Positions 53,435-62,713 of a DNA stretch of 64,000 nucleotides are shown here, piece by piece. Where the stretch lies: the NCBI RefSeq assembly GCF_900143695.1, contig NZ_FRFE01000023.1, forward strand, positions 27,743 through 91,742. Reading direction: 5' to 3'. A program made the translations under genes and the position numbers. Position 1 is the stretch's first letter. Each line of letters opens with the position of its first letter. The notes under the pieces were generated by a model. It was not told the DNA's origin, ran no database searches, and saw nothing but the letters and a program-made list of their open reading frames with translations. Origin of the DNA: Desulfopila aestuarii DSM 18488. GTDB taxonomy: Bacteria; Desulfobacterota; Desulfobulbia; Desulfobulbales; Desulfocapsaceae.

Positions 53435-53873
53435 AGTTGCCTCCTTGTGAATGTTGGTTGCTGACCACTACAGTAAACTATCCCTCAAGGTTGCTTTTCT
53501 TTCTGAGATAGCCTGTTCAATAGGAGTGATGCTGTTCAACATGCTTTGACATGTCTTTGGAAACTGTCGAACTGACCAGGGACTGCAAGACCTTCTCCCG
53601 TGCGGTTTAGGGTAAAGTGCTTCGTCTTGCAAAATGAACCGAATAGACTTTTCAGTTGATACTTGCGTTGTAACTCATTTGTTAGGAAAAATTCAAGTCA
53701 TGGTGTCATTTTCCCAACAAATTAATGCATTATTAAAAAGTTGCTTGTTTTTTTATGTGTCGAATGTTTTCAGCTTTGATTCGGCGGCTGTATGGCGTTA
53801 GGGCGCAGGGATAAAATATCTTCCTCCCTGACATGATTTCGCCGTGCAAAAAACTGAGCAATCCTAACCTTTG

Positions 53874-53890
53874 TTGGACAATTTGTCCAA
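53874..53890. promoter_or_regulatory. 17-bp perfect palindrome, probable operator
   Basis: TTGGACAATTTGTCCAA, arms of 8 bases around one base, about 105 bases before the hydantoinase-like start. The form TTGGACA-TGTCCAA resembles GntR/FCD-type operators. The cognate regulator is not near. Confidence 0.6.
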
Positions 53891-53940
53891 GTCAGGGTAG
53901 TGTTTTCATTTCAAATGACAGACCTCTTCAAGGCGAATCG

Positions 53941-53958
53941 AAAGATCTCGAGATCTTT
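53941..53958. promoter_or_regulatory. 18-bp perfect palindrome AAAGATCTCGAGATCTTT
   Basis: A perfect, loop-free palindrome 37 bases before the hydantoinase-like GTG. It could be an operator or fold as a short hairpin in the leader. Confidence 0.5.
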
Positions 53959-53994
53959 TGAAATGCCCTTCATTCTTTTTGGTGGGGTGGGCTT

Positions 53995-55686
53995 GTGATT
54001 ATCGGACTGGACGTTGGAGGTACACATACGGATGCAGTATTGATTGGCGCTGAAGGGATGGTGCGAGATATCAAAGTCAATACCGATCCTGAAAGGCTCT
54101 ATGAGACGGTGATGAGCGCGCTGGACCGTTTGCTCGCCGGGCAGGAAGTAGCCGATGTCAAGCGGGTAGTGTTGAGTACAACGCTTGCGACTAATATGGT
54201 GGTGCAGGATAAGCTGCCGCCGGTGGCTATGGTGGTTTCTGCCGGACCGGGTATTGATCCCGAACATTTCCGGGTGGGGTCGCACTACTTTCGGGTCAAG
54301 GGGGCACTCGACCACAGCGGGCGGGAACTTGAACCGGTCCGCGAAAAAGAGATTCACGCACTCGGTGCGGAGCTGAAAAAATTGGGTTTGCCGGCGGTTG
54401 GTGTGGTATCAAAGTTTTCTGTCCGCAATGCAGCTCACGAACTGGCTATCGCCCGAATTCTTGAAAGTTATGTGGACAAAATCTTCATGGGCCATCTATG
54501 TTCCGGTGCGCTCAGTTTTCCTCGTCGTATCGCGACGACCTATTTGAATGCTGCCGTCTATCCGGTACACACCAATTTCTTTACCGCTGTTCATTCCTCG
54601 CTGGCCAAAAAAGGCATATCACACCCGATCAGAATCTTGAAACCTGACGGTGGGAATATGAATATGAGTTCGTCGCTTACCTATCCGGCCCAGACCATCC
54701 TGAGCGGTCCGTCGGCAAGCGTCATGGGGGCTATCGCCCATGCCCCGAAGGACAAGACCTGCCTGGTCCTCGATATCGGTGGAACGACTACCGACATGGC
54801 CATCATTCTCAATGGGGCTCCGGTTATTGCTCAGAACGGTATTGAGATCGGCAGCTATAAAACCCTCATCCGCGCACTTTTAACAAAGTCAATCGGTATA
54901 GGTGGCGACAGTGTGGTGAGAGTGCGGGAAGGCAAGCTCGCTATCGGCCCGGATCGGGGCGGAGCCGCAATGGCCCATGGCGGGCCACAGCCGACACCAA
55001 CCGATGCAATGTGTGTTCTGGGAATGATCGAACAGGGGGATCGGGATAAGGCTGCAGCCGGGCTTGCCGTAATCAGTGCAGAACTTGGTCTTGCCGTAAT
55101 TGAGGCAGCAGAACAGATCCTTCATACAGCTTGTGAGAATATCATGAGGGCTGCGGACGAAATGGTTGATCAGATCAACAGCCGTCCGGTCTACACCGTG
55201 CATGAGATGTGTGAGGGGGTGAAAATCCGCCCCGATTACCTGCTGGTGCTCGGTGGTCCGGCTGGGCAGTTTGCCGGACGGTTGGCTGAGATGTTCAAAG
55301 GCGAGGTTGAGATTGTCCCCAATTGGCGGGTGGCAAATGCCATTGGCTGCGCCCTGGCCAGAACCACCTGTGAGGTGACAGTTTATGCCGATACCGCGCG
55401 AAGAGTGATTACTGCTCAGGGCGAGGAGTATCACCGGGAAATTTCCCGGACTTTCACGCTGGATGACGCCCGTAAAGTGGCCTTTGAGCTGGTGCGAAAA
55501 AAAGCTGCAGCTCGTGGCGCAAACGAGGAACATCTGAAAATGGAAGTTCTGGAGGAGTCGCAGTTCAATATGATTCGCCGGTTTTCCACCGTGGGCAAAA
55601 ATATCCGGGTTCGGGCCCAGGTGAAACCGGGGCTTATCCACGGTTATGATGCCGAGAGCGGTACCCTGAACCGCGCTGATCTCTGA
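53995..55686 (+). CDS. Hydantoinase/oxoprolinase-family protein (HyuA-like)
   Basis: 563 residues from a GTG at 53995 with GGGGTGG upstream. N-terminal Hydant_A_N with MIIGLDVGGTHTDAV, STTLATNMVVQ and a second ATPase-like part VLDIGGTTTDMAI, i.e. the actin-like fold of HyuA. It is shorter than full HyuA/5-oxoprolinase (~680-700) and no HyuB partner is seen. It probably binds ATP and opens or forms an amide-type ring on an unknown substrate. The HDAC-family gene follows after 67 bases. Confidence 0.85.
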   Translation: MIIGLDVGGTHTDAVLIGAEGMVRDIKVNTDPERLYETVMSALDRLLAGQEVADVKRVVLSTTLATNMVVQDKLPPVAMVVSAGPGIDPEHFRVGSHYFRVKGALDHSGRELEPVREKEIHALGAELKKLGLPAVGVVSKFSVRNAAHELAIARILESYVDKIFMGHLCSGALSFPRRIATTYLNAAVYPVHTNFFTAVHSSLAKKGISHPIRILKPDGGNMNMSSSLTYPAQTILSGPSASVMGAIAHAPKDKTCLVLDIGGTTTDMAIILNGAPVIAQNGIEIGSYKTLIRALLTKSIGIGGDSVVRVREGKLAIGPDRGGAAMAHGGPQPTPTDAMCVLGMIEQGDRDKAAAGLAVISAELGLAVIEAAEQILHTACENIMRAADEMVDQINSRPVYTVHEMCEGVKIRPDYLLVLGGPAGQFAGRLAEMFKGEVEIVPNWRVANAIGCALARTTCEVTVYADTARRVITAQGEEYHREISRTFTLDDARKVAFELVRKKAAARGANEEHLKMEVLEESQFNMIRRFSTVGKNIRVRAQVKPGLIHGYDAESGTLNRADL

Positions 55687-55753
55687 TTGAGCGGCCAGGT
55701 TCAATACAGAACAACTGATATCAATTTCACACCCGAGAACAAAAGGGCGCATT

Positions 55754-57064
55754 ATGCTGCACGCCAAGAACAGAACAGGGCTTGTTTTTTTTCCGGCATT
55801 CGACTGGGCTATCTCACCAACCCATCCCGAGCGTGAGGAGCGGCTACTCTACACCCAGGATCAGGTGTTTGAAGAAGGGTTGCTCGATATTGATGGTATT
55901 GTCGAGCTGAAACCCGATCTTGTCACTATAAAGGATATTCAACGGGTTCACTTCTGTGTGCCCGATCCCTGGAAGGTGAGCACAGAGTCTCATTTCATCA
56001 GTGCAGGTGGTGCCAAGACCATCGGTATGGCGGTAATGGATGGAACCATAGATCGCGGCTTTGCCTTAGTCAGGCCGCCGGGACATCACGCCAACCGTGT
56101 GGTCCACGGGGCGCGTGGCTTCTGTAATATCAATATTGAAGCGATCATGATCGAATATCTTCGTCGTGCCTATGGTGTTGATCGAGTTGCGATTATCGAT
56201 ACCGATTGCCATCATGGCGATGGCACCCAGGATATCTATTGGCATGACCCCGATACCCTTTTTATCTCAATCCATCAGGATGGCCGCACGCTCTATCCAG
56301 GCAGCGGTTTTATTAACGAATTTGGTGGACCGAACGCGGCTGGAACAACCGTGAATATCCCACTGCCACCGGAAACCTGTGACGATGGGATGCTCTATGC
56401 GGTAAAAAATGCGGTTCTGCCTATACTGGATGAGTTCAAGCCGCAGCTGATTATCAACTCCGCCGGCCAGGACAACCACTATTCCGATCCGATCACGAAC
56501 ATGAACATCTCCGCCCAGGGCTATGCACAGTTGACCGAACTGCTGAAAGCGGACATTGCTGTTCTTGAGGGCGGTTATTCCATTGAGGGAGCACTCCCAT
56601 ATGTCAATGCCGGAATAATTATGGCGATGGCCGGCCTTGATTACAGTAGTCTCAGGGAGCCAGACTATGAGCCGGAGTATCTTCGCCAGCCGGCATCGCT
56701 TACCCGCAGCATCGAGCGTACCTGTGATGAGGTGATGACGATGTGGCGCCGAAGGACAGAGTTGAGAGGACCCGGTAAAAAGGCCGGCCAGTACGATACC
56801 CGCAACCGCCAGATTTTTTACGATACCGACAATATTTTTGAAACCCAGGAAGAGACGGTGCGTATATGTGACGACTGCGGTGGTTCGCTAAGGATCGATT
56901 CTATTTCCAACCGGCGCCGGATTCTTGGGGTGCACATCCCCCGTAACGCTTGCCCGGCATGTCGGGAGCAGGGGTTGCAATGGTATGAAGAGTCCAGTTC
57001 CTCAAGATTCCAGCATATCTTCCTGCAGGACAGGATTACCGACAGGTTTCTTGAAAAGAAATAG
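55754..57064 (+). CDS. HDAC-superfamily deacetylase with C-terminal zinc ribbon
   Basis: 436 residues. HDAC domain 1-300: RPPGHH (His111, His112), DTDCHHGDGT with Asp151 and His153, SAGQDNH (Asp240), LEGGYS. The Gln before Asp in SAGQD replaces the usual Phe/Tyr. The C-terminal third has a basic linker and a zinc ribbon with Cys372, Cys375, Cys400, Cys403 (ICDDCGG, CPACRE). The ribbon is a rare addition and may bind nucleic acid or another protein. Co-directional with the hydantoinase-like gene, suggesting a two-step amide-hydrolysing pair. Substrate unknown. Confidence 0.85.
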   Translation: MLHAKNRTGLVFFPAFDWAISPTHPEREERLLYTQDQVFEEGLLDIDGIVELKPDLVTIKDIQRVHFCVPDPWKVSTESHFISAGGAKTIGMAVMDGTIDRGFALVRPPGHHANRVVHGARGFCNINIEAIMIEYLRRAYGVDRVAIIDTDCHHGDGTQDIYWHDPDTLFISIHQDGRTLYPGSGFINEFGGPNAAGTTVNIPLPPETCDDGMLYAVKNAVLPILDEFKPQLIINSAGQDNHYSDPITNMNISAQGYAQLTELLKADIAVLEGGYSIEGALPYVNAGIIMAMAGLDYSSLREPDYEPEYLRQPASLTRSIERTCDEVMTMWRRRTELRGPGKKAGQYDTRNRQIFYDTDNIFETQEETVRICDDCGGSLRIDSISNRRRILGVHIPRNACPACREQGLQWYEESSSSRFQHIFLQDRITDRFLEKK

Positions 57065-57070
57065 GAGAAC

Positions 57071-57213
57071 GAGCTTGTTGCAAAATGGTCTTTTCGCCCA
57101 AACTCAGCGTTATTCTAAAAAAATTTTATCCTTGGAATATTAAGTATATGCCTGTGGTGAAATTTTTCGCATGCCTCGATTTTGAACAAAAATCCTCATT
57201 TTGCAAAAGGCTC
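57071..57213. mobile_element. Candidate MITE (143 bp) with terminal inverted repeats
   Basis: The ends GAGCTTGTTGCAAAATG (57071-57087) and CATTTTGCAAAAGGCTC (57197-57213) are inverted repeats that match at 14 of 17 positions. The interior is AT-rich and has no coding frame. It fills most of the gap between the HDAC and SulP genes. No clear target duplication is seen. I recall similar repeats in related genomes but cannot check copy number here. Confidence 0.55.
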
Positions 57214-57276
57214 GCACAATAAGGTTTTTGCTGAAACTACCACGAAACTTGGAACAATAGCTGACCAAAATATACG

Positions 57277-59118
57277 ATGACAGAGTATCCGAGCGATTCT
57301 TCTTTCACTCGCAGAAACCGTCTGCAACGATTTCTGCCCTTTCTGCTCTGGTGGCCCAGGGTCGACAGGCGGACTTTTCGGGCGGATCTGCTGGCAGGTA
57401 TGACCGGGGCGATTGTTGCCCTGCCGCAAGGTGTCGCTTTTGCCGTTATTGCCGGCATGCCGCCTGAGTATGGCCTGTATACTGGCATGATTCCGGCTAT
57501 TATTGCTGCCCTCTTTGGTTCGTCCTGGCTGCTGGTGTCCGGACCTACAACCGCGGCATCGTTACTACTTTTCTCTTCACTGTCCATGTATGCAGAGCCG
57601 GGGACGGGCGCATATGTGCAGATGGCACTGACGTTGACCTTTATGGTCGGCCTGATCCAGCTCAGCATGGGGCTCGCCCGGTTCGGTTCCCTGGTTAACT
57701 TCATTTCACATTCAGTGGTGGTGGGTTTTACTGCCGGTGCGGCGCTTTTGATTATGGCTAGCCAGGTCAAACATTTTTTTGGCTTGGTCTATCCGCGCAC
57801 AGCCAAATTCCAGGAAACCATTGTCAGTATCGTTGACCATATCGGTGAGGCGAACCCCTATGCCGTGGCTGTTGGTCTTCTGACTCTTGTTGCCGGAGTC
57901 TTGGTGAAGATATATCGGCCAAACTGGCCCTACATGATCATATCCATGCTGGTTGGCACATTTGGAGCTGAAGCGATAACAGTCGCGATTGGTAAGGACG
58001 TGGCGAATATTGCCACTGTTGGCGCGTTGCCTGCAGCCTTGCCGCCACTTTCCATGCCGTCGATTACCTTTGATGACATACGCGTCCTCACACCGACAGC
58101 GTTGGCCATGGCGCTCTTTGCCCTGACTGAGGCGATTTCCATTGCCCGGTCCCTGGCGGATAAGGTGGATCAGGAGTTGGACGGCAATCAGGAATTTATT
58201 GGCCAGGGATTATCCAACATGATCGGCTGCTTCTTCAGCGGCTATGTGGCGACCGGTTCCTTCAACAGAAGCGGCATGAACTATGAGGCAGGGGCAAAAA
58301 CACCGCTAGCCGCTATTCTGGCCGGTCTTTTGCTCATTCCGGTGGTTCTTTTTGTTGCCCCTCTGGCTGCCTTTCTACCCAATAGTGCCATGGCGGCAAT
58401 TCTTTTTCTGGTGGCCTGGAGGCTTATCGATCCAAAACACATCGTGAAAATAGCCAGGACCAGTCTTACTGAGACAATCATTCTTGGATCGACATTTCTG
58501 GCCACGCTCTTTCTGGAGATGGAGTTTGCGATATTGCTTGGTATCATGCTTTCCCTTGCCATTTATCTGAACCGCACATCCCATCCCCATGTTCTGCCCA
58601 GGGTTCCTGACCTCAGGCTGGAGGGCAGGCCTTTTACCACCGATCCACTGTTGCCGGAATGTCCCCAGCTGAAGATCGTGCGGATTGACGGCTCGCTCTA
58701 TTTCGGAGCCGTCAACCATGTACGGGGTGTACTCAAGCAGATGGCCAAAGAGCATCCGGGACAGAAACATCTCTTGGTAGTGGGGAGCGGCATCAATTTC
58801 ATCGATATGGCGGGGGCGGAATTTCTGGTACATCTTGCAAAGGAGCGGGAAGAAGCTGGCGGGCATCTCTATTTTTATGATATGAAAGAAGGTATTTGCA
58901 GCCATTTCAAATTTTTACACTACCTGCTCGATATCGGTATGGATAATATTTTCGTTTCGAAAAAAGAGGCGATTGCGGAAATATTCCCGCGATTGGATAC
59001 CAACATCTGCAGTACGTGCCGAAAACGGGTTTTTCTGGAATGCGCCACGGTGCCATTTCTGGGTGATGGACGTGGAGAAATTGCAGAGGCGAGAAGGATG
59101 GGCAGCGCAACTGATTGA
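57277..59118 (+). CDS. SulP-family anion permease with STAS domain
   Basis: 613 residues. About 10-12 hydrophobic segments with SulP signatures (DLLAGMTGAIVALPQGVAFAVIAGMPPEYGLYTGMIPAIIAALFGSS; PTTAASLLLFSSLS), then a STAS domain at about 460-560 (RIDGSLYFGAVNHVRGVL, GINFIDMAGAEFL). The C-terminal tail carries CSTC (NICSTCRKRVF), an unusual addition. It imports sulfate or another anion such as bicarbonate or a dicarboxylate. It has a weak ribosome site. The sulfatase nearby supports sulfate but does not prove it. Confidence 0.9.
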   Translation: MTEYPSDSSFTRRNRLQRFLPFLLWWPRVDRRTFRADLLAGMTGAIVALPQGVAFAVIAGMPPEYGLYTGMIPAIIAALFGSSWLLVSGPTTAASLLLFSSLSMYAEPGTGAYVQMALTLTFMVGLIQLSMGLARFGSLVNFISHSVVVGFTAGAALLIMASQVKHFFGLVYPRTAKFQETIVSIVDHIGEANPYAVAVGLLTLVAGVLVKIYRPNWPYMIISMLVGTFGAEAITVAIGKDVANIATVGALPAALPPLSMPSITFDDIRVLTPTALAMALFALTEAISIARSLADKVDQELDGNQEFIGQGLSNMIGCFFSGYVATGSFNRSGMNYEAGAKTPLAAILAGLLLIPVVLFVAPLAAFLPNSAMAAILFLVAWRLIDPKHIVKIARTSLTETIILGSTFLATLFLEMEFAILLGIMLSLAIYLNRTSHPHVLPRVPDLRLEGRPFTTDPLLPECPQLKIVRIDGSLYFGAVNHVRGVLKQMAKEHPGQKHLLVVGSGINFIDMAGAEFLVHLAKEREEAGGHLYFYDMKEGICSHFKFLHYLLDIGMDNIFVSKKEAIAEIFPRLDTNICSTCRKRVFLECATVPFLGDGRGEIAEARRMGSATD

Positions 59119-59143
59119 TCTTGAAATCGTATGAGGAGATGTA

Positions 59144-59749
59144 ATGACGGAGATTATCGCAATTTATGGCAGCCCCCGACGTGATGGAAACAGTGCGGCG
59201 CTACTGAAGCAGGCAGTGGATGGGGCAAGATCAGAGGGGGCGCATGTTGAGGAAGTGTTTCTGCGGGATTATAAAATCTCGCCCTGTCTTGAAATCTACA
59301 ACTGTATCAAGAACGGTGAGTGTGCCATTCGTGATGACTTTCCCAAGATCCTTGAAAAGCTCGAAGCAAGCGAAGGCATCATGCTCGCCTCGCCCATCTT
59401 TTTCTACTCGGTAAGTGCCCATACCAAGACGTTTATGGATCGCTGCCAATCCCTGTGGGTACGGAAATACTGGATCGAGAAGCAGCCGTTTGGACAGACA
59501 CCCGAAACCCGCAAAGGGCTCTTCATCTCTGTTGGCGCAACCGAGGGCAAAAAACTCTTCGACGGTGCATTACTTACCGTTAAATACTTTTTCGATGTTC
59601 TCGATACCGGTCTCTGGCGTACTGTGCTCTGTAGAGGCGTTGACCGTAAAGGAGAAATTGACCGGCGGGAAGATTATCTTCAGGAGGCTTTCGATGCAGG
59701 CCGGGATCTCGCTCTTGCTTTGCGGGAGGACGTTGAACAATCTTCTTGA
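59144..59749 (+). CDS. NADPH-dependent FMN reductase / flavodoxin-like protein
   Basis: 201 residues. Flavodoxin-like fold: EIIAIYGSPRRDGNSAALLKQAV (phosphate-binding loop), a Cys-containing region YKISPCLEIYNCIKNGEC, and LASPIFFYSVSAHTKTFMDRC. It resembles iron-sulfur flavoproteins in which the Cys cluster binds Fe-S; here the C-x5-C-x5-C spacing is only suggestive. It likely moves electrons between NAD(P)H and an acceptor. A GGAG site precedes the ATG. Followed by the TctCBA genes. Confidence 0.85.
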   Translation: MTEIIAIYGSPRRDGNSAALLKQAVDGARSEGAHVEEVFLRDYKISPCLEIYNCIKNGECAIRDDFPKILEKLEASEGIMLASPIFFYSVSAHTKTFMDRCQSLWVRKYWIEKQPFGQTPETRKGLFISVGATEGKKLFDGALLTVKYFFDVLDTGLWRTVLCRGVDRKGEIDRREDYLQEAFDAGRDLALALREDVEQSS

Positions 59750-59795
59750 TGCATTTTCCCTCCCGAATCATTTTTCTGGTTAGCAAGGTTTTGTC

Positions 59796-60764
59796 ATGCG
59801 CTCTTTTTTTCTGATTGTGCTGCATCTGCTGGTTGTTTTCCCTGTCCATTCTGTTGAAGCATTTGAGCTTGAAAAACCGGTTTGTATCGCGCCCGCTAAG
59901 CCGGGTGGTGGCCATGACATCATGTGCCGGCTCTTGACATCGGCCTTAGGAGAAGCGTTGCAGGTCGACGTGTCCATTCGTTATATGCCTGGCGGTATCG
60001 GCGCGTTGGCCTACAACTACGCGGCGAGTACCCGGCAAAAAGATGCCAATACGGTCGTGGCAGCCAGCACTGGTACCGCCCTCAATATCGCCCTGCATAA
60101 ATTTGGGAAATACACCGAAAACGATGTGCGCTGGCTTGGTGCGGTTGGAACTGATTATGGCGTTATCGCTGTGCGGAGTGATGCATCCTGGCAGACACTG
60201 GATGAACTGATTGCTGACCTGCGGCAACATCCTGAAACGTTTATTATGGGGGCGGCAGGTTCCATCGGTAGTCAGGATTGGATGAAGATGGCGCTCATTC
60301 TCGATGAAGCGGGCATTGATCCTCAGGCGATCCGCTATATCTCTTTTGAGGGTGGTGGGGCTGCATCTGATGCGCTGAAAAAGGACCAGATTCAGGTTTT
60401 CCCTGGTGATTTTACAGAGGTGGTTCAACAACAGGAAGCCGGAGAGCTACGGGTGTTGGCGGTACTCGCTGAAGACCGTCTGCCGGGTGAATATGGAGAT
60501 ATTCCCACTGCCAGGGAACAGGGCTATGATGTGGTCTGGAAGGTGTGGCGCGGTTTTTATCTACCACCCCGGATAACCAATGCCGAATACAGCTGGTGGG
60601 TGAACACCTTCTTCCGGCTGGAGGCAACGGGAGTGCTGGCACGAGAGCGGCAGAAAATGCATCTGTTTCCGCTGATGATGATTGGCGACGAGTTTGACCT
60701 CTACGTAAAAAACAGTGTTCGTCAACTCCACGATTTTGGCAACAAATTTGGTCTGACTCAATGA
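59796..60764 (+). CDS. tctC: Tripartite tricarboxylate transporter binding protein (TctC type)
   Basis: 322 residues. Signal peptide to about residue 22. TctC features: CIAPAKPGGGHDIMCRLL near the N terminus and YMPGGIGALAYNY, GAAGSIGSQDWMKMALI, FEGGGAASDALKKDQIQVFPGDF. Binds a carboxylated ligand and hands it to TctA/TctB. The stop overlaps the tctB start by 4 bases. Substrate cannot be read. Confidence 0.92.
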   Translation: MRSFFLIVLHLLVVFPVHSVEAFELEKPVCIAPAKPGGGHDIMCRLLTSALGEALQVDVSIRYMPGGIGALAYNYAASTRQKDANTVVAASTGTALNIALHKFGKYTENDVRWLGAVGTDYGVIAVRSDASWQTLDELIADLRQHPETFIMGAAGSIGSQDWMKMALILDEAGIDPQAIRYISFEGGGAASDALKKDQIQVFPGDFTEVVQQQEAGELRVLAVLAEDRLPGEYGDIPTAREQGYDVVWKVWRGFYLPPRITNAEYSWWVNTFFRLEATGVLARERQKMHLFPLMMIGDEFDLYVKNSVRQLHDFGNKFGLTQ

Positions 60765-61189
60765 GCGAACGTCTTTTCACTCTTCTACTGGCCATCTTCG
60801 GCGGAGTCTACCTCTGGCTCGGAATAAAGATTGAGGCACCCATCGCCTACGATCCCCTTGGTCCCAGGATATTTCCGGTAGTACTCGGCAGCTTCCTTGT
60901 GATTCTCTGTCTCTCCATCAGTATTTTCTACCCTATGACGCAGTTTCAGATCGGCAGTAGGGTGAAACGACTGGCGCTCACTATTCTTTTCTACCTTGTG
61001 ACCTTCAAGTTTCTCGGTTTCATGCTGGCCACTACAATCTCTGTTTACATGGTAGCCCGTCTTGTCTCTAGCAGCTGGATGGAAGGGCTCTTGACAGGGC
61101 TGATCGTTTCGATCTTTTTCTACGGCATCTTCCATTTTTTGCTCGGTGTGCCGTTACCGCTTGGCACAGTCTTCAGGATAGGTGGCTAA
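60761..61189 (+). CDS. tctB: TTT transporter small membrane subunit (TctB type)
   Basis: 142 residues, four hydrophobic segments, with YDPLGPRIFPVVLG near the second, typical of TctB. Overlaps tctC by 4 bases; its TAA is followed directly by the GTG start of tctA. Confidence 0.9.
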   Translation: MSERLFTLLLAIFGGVYLWLGIKIEAPIAYDPLGPRIFPVVLGSFLVILCLSISIFYPMTQFQIGSRVKRLALTILFYLVTFKFLGFMLATTISVYMVARLVSSSWMEGLLTGLIVSIFFYGIFHFLLGVPLPLGTVFRIGG

Positions 61190-62668
61190 GTGGAAATTGT
61201 TCACAACCTGTTACAGGGACTGGCTATCGCCACTACGCCTGTCAATCTGATTTTTCTTGCCGCAGGGGCTTTACTTGGCATGTTTTTCGGTGTAATCCCA
61301 GGCATCAGCGCTGCAAATGGTATCGCCCTGATGCTGCCGGTAGTTTACACCTTTGGTCTTGCCCCTGAGACAGTGCTTATTCTGTTTGCCGGCATTTATT
61401 ATGGCGCAAAATATGGTTGCAGGATCTCAGCGATTTTGAACAATGTTCCGGGCGATGTCAGCTCCCTGGCAACAAGGTTGGATGGGTATCCGCTGGCCTT
61501 GGCAGGAAAGGGCGGTAGGGCCCTTGTTCTCACCGCCTTCAGTTCGTTCTTTGGAGGTATGCTTGCTATACTGTTGCTCGGATTCGGTGCTTCCTCTTTC
61601 GCCGATATAGGCAGTTCGTTTGGTCCTCCCGAATACGTGGCGCTTATTGCCTTCGCCTTCGTTCTTGTTCTGATTCTTTCTTCGACATTGTTTTTGAAAA
61701 ATCTCACTTCACTCTGTCTAGGTCTGATGTTCTCCGTGGTAGGATTGGACTGGGGAACCGACGCTTTTCGCTATACTGCTGGTATTCCGGAACTCTACGA
61801 TGGCATAGATTTTATTATAGTTGTTATCGGTGTTTTTGCGTTGAGTGAGTCGCTCATGATGATGGAAGAAACGGGCCAGGGGCAAAAGCTGTCGTCGGTT
61901 GTCGATAGTGGAGGAGGGCTGTTGCCTCTCTTCCTGCAGGTGAAATGGTCCTGTTTGCGGGCTTCTGTTATCGGCGTGTTGATTGGCTTTTTGCCCGGCG
62001 CTGGCACCTATGTGGCTAATCTGGCAGCCTATCGTTTCGAGAAAAAGGTAGTAAACACTCCTGAGCCTTCTTTTGGTAGCGGCAACATCCATGGCTTGAT
62101 TGCCCCGGAAGCTGCCAACAGTGCCTGTGCCCTTGCTTCTTTTCTGCCGTTACTGGCCCTCGGCATTCCCGGCAGTGCCACTACAGCGGTTTTGCATGGA
62201 GCACTTTTGCAGGTCAATGTCGACCCTGGTGCGGCGCTGTGCCGAAATCATCCCGAATATATCTGGGCGCTCATTATTTCCATGCTCTTGGGAAATATCC
62301 TGCTTCTGATTGTTAATGTGAAAATGATTCGTTTCTTTCCACGACTGCTGGCGATTCCGGCCTGGGTGCTGATGCCGATGATTGTGGTGGTAGCCTTTGT
62401 CAGCGTTTATGCGGTAAGCCAGAGCGTTGTTTCGCTGTTGATCATGGTCGTTATTGGATTGCTGGCCTATTATCTGCGTAAATTTCATTACCCCTTGGGG
62501 CCGCTCATTTTAGGCTATGTTCTCGGTAAGCCGTTTGAAGATAACATGCGACTGGCCCTTTCTATCAGTGGTGGAGATTTTTCAGTGTTTCTCCATGGTC
62601 CTCTGACGATGGTGCTCGGCTGTAGTATTGTTATCGCTATTGTGATGAAGGTTGTGTATCGGAAGTAG
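61190..62668 (+). CDS. tctA: TTT transporter large membrane subunit (TctA type)
   Basis: 492 residues from a GTG at 61190 with no gap after tctB. About 12 hydrophobic segments. Signatures GMFFGVIPGISAANGIALMLPV, YGAKYGCRISAILNNVPGD, and a second half with VPGIPGSATTAVLHGALL and PEAANSACALASFLPLLALGIPG. It forms the channel with TctB and works with TctC. The 492-residue length is normal. Confidence 0.93.
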   Translation: MEIVHNLLQGLAIATTPVNLIFLAAGALLGMFFGVIPGISAANGIALMLPVVYTFGLAPETVLILFAGIYYGAKYGCRISAILNNVPGDVSSLATRLDGYPLALAGKGGRALVLTAFSSFFGGMLAILLLGFGASSFADIGSSFGPPEYVALIAFAFVLVLILSSTLFLKNLTSLCLGLMFSVVGLDWGTDAFRYTAGIPELYDGIDFIIVVIGVFALSESLMMMEETGQGQKLSSVVDSGGGLLPLFLQVKWSCLRASVIGVLIGFLPGAGTYVANLAAYRFEKKVVNTPEPSFGSGNIHGLIAPEAANSACALASFLPLLALGIPGSATTAVLHGALLQVNVDPGAALCRNHPEYIWALIISMLLGNILLLIVNVKMIRFFPRLLAIPAWVLMPMIVVVAFVSVYAVSQSVVSLLIMVVIGLLAYYLRKFHYPLGPLILGYVLGKPFEDNMRLALSISGGDFSVFLHGPLTMVLGCSIVIAIVMKVVYRK

Positions 62669-62713
62669 GTGCATAATGAACTGCTATGCCATTAATATAA
62701 AGATAACTCTCAA

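Larger units (their letters stand above)
53435..53994. other. Regulatory region between the sulfatase and hydantoinase-like genes
   Basis: About 560 bases with no gene. It must contain divergent promoters. Two perfect palindromes lie near the hydantoinase-like start (53874-53890 and 53941-53958), described separately. Nothing else recognised. Confidence 0.5.
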
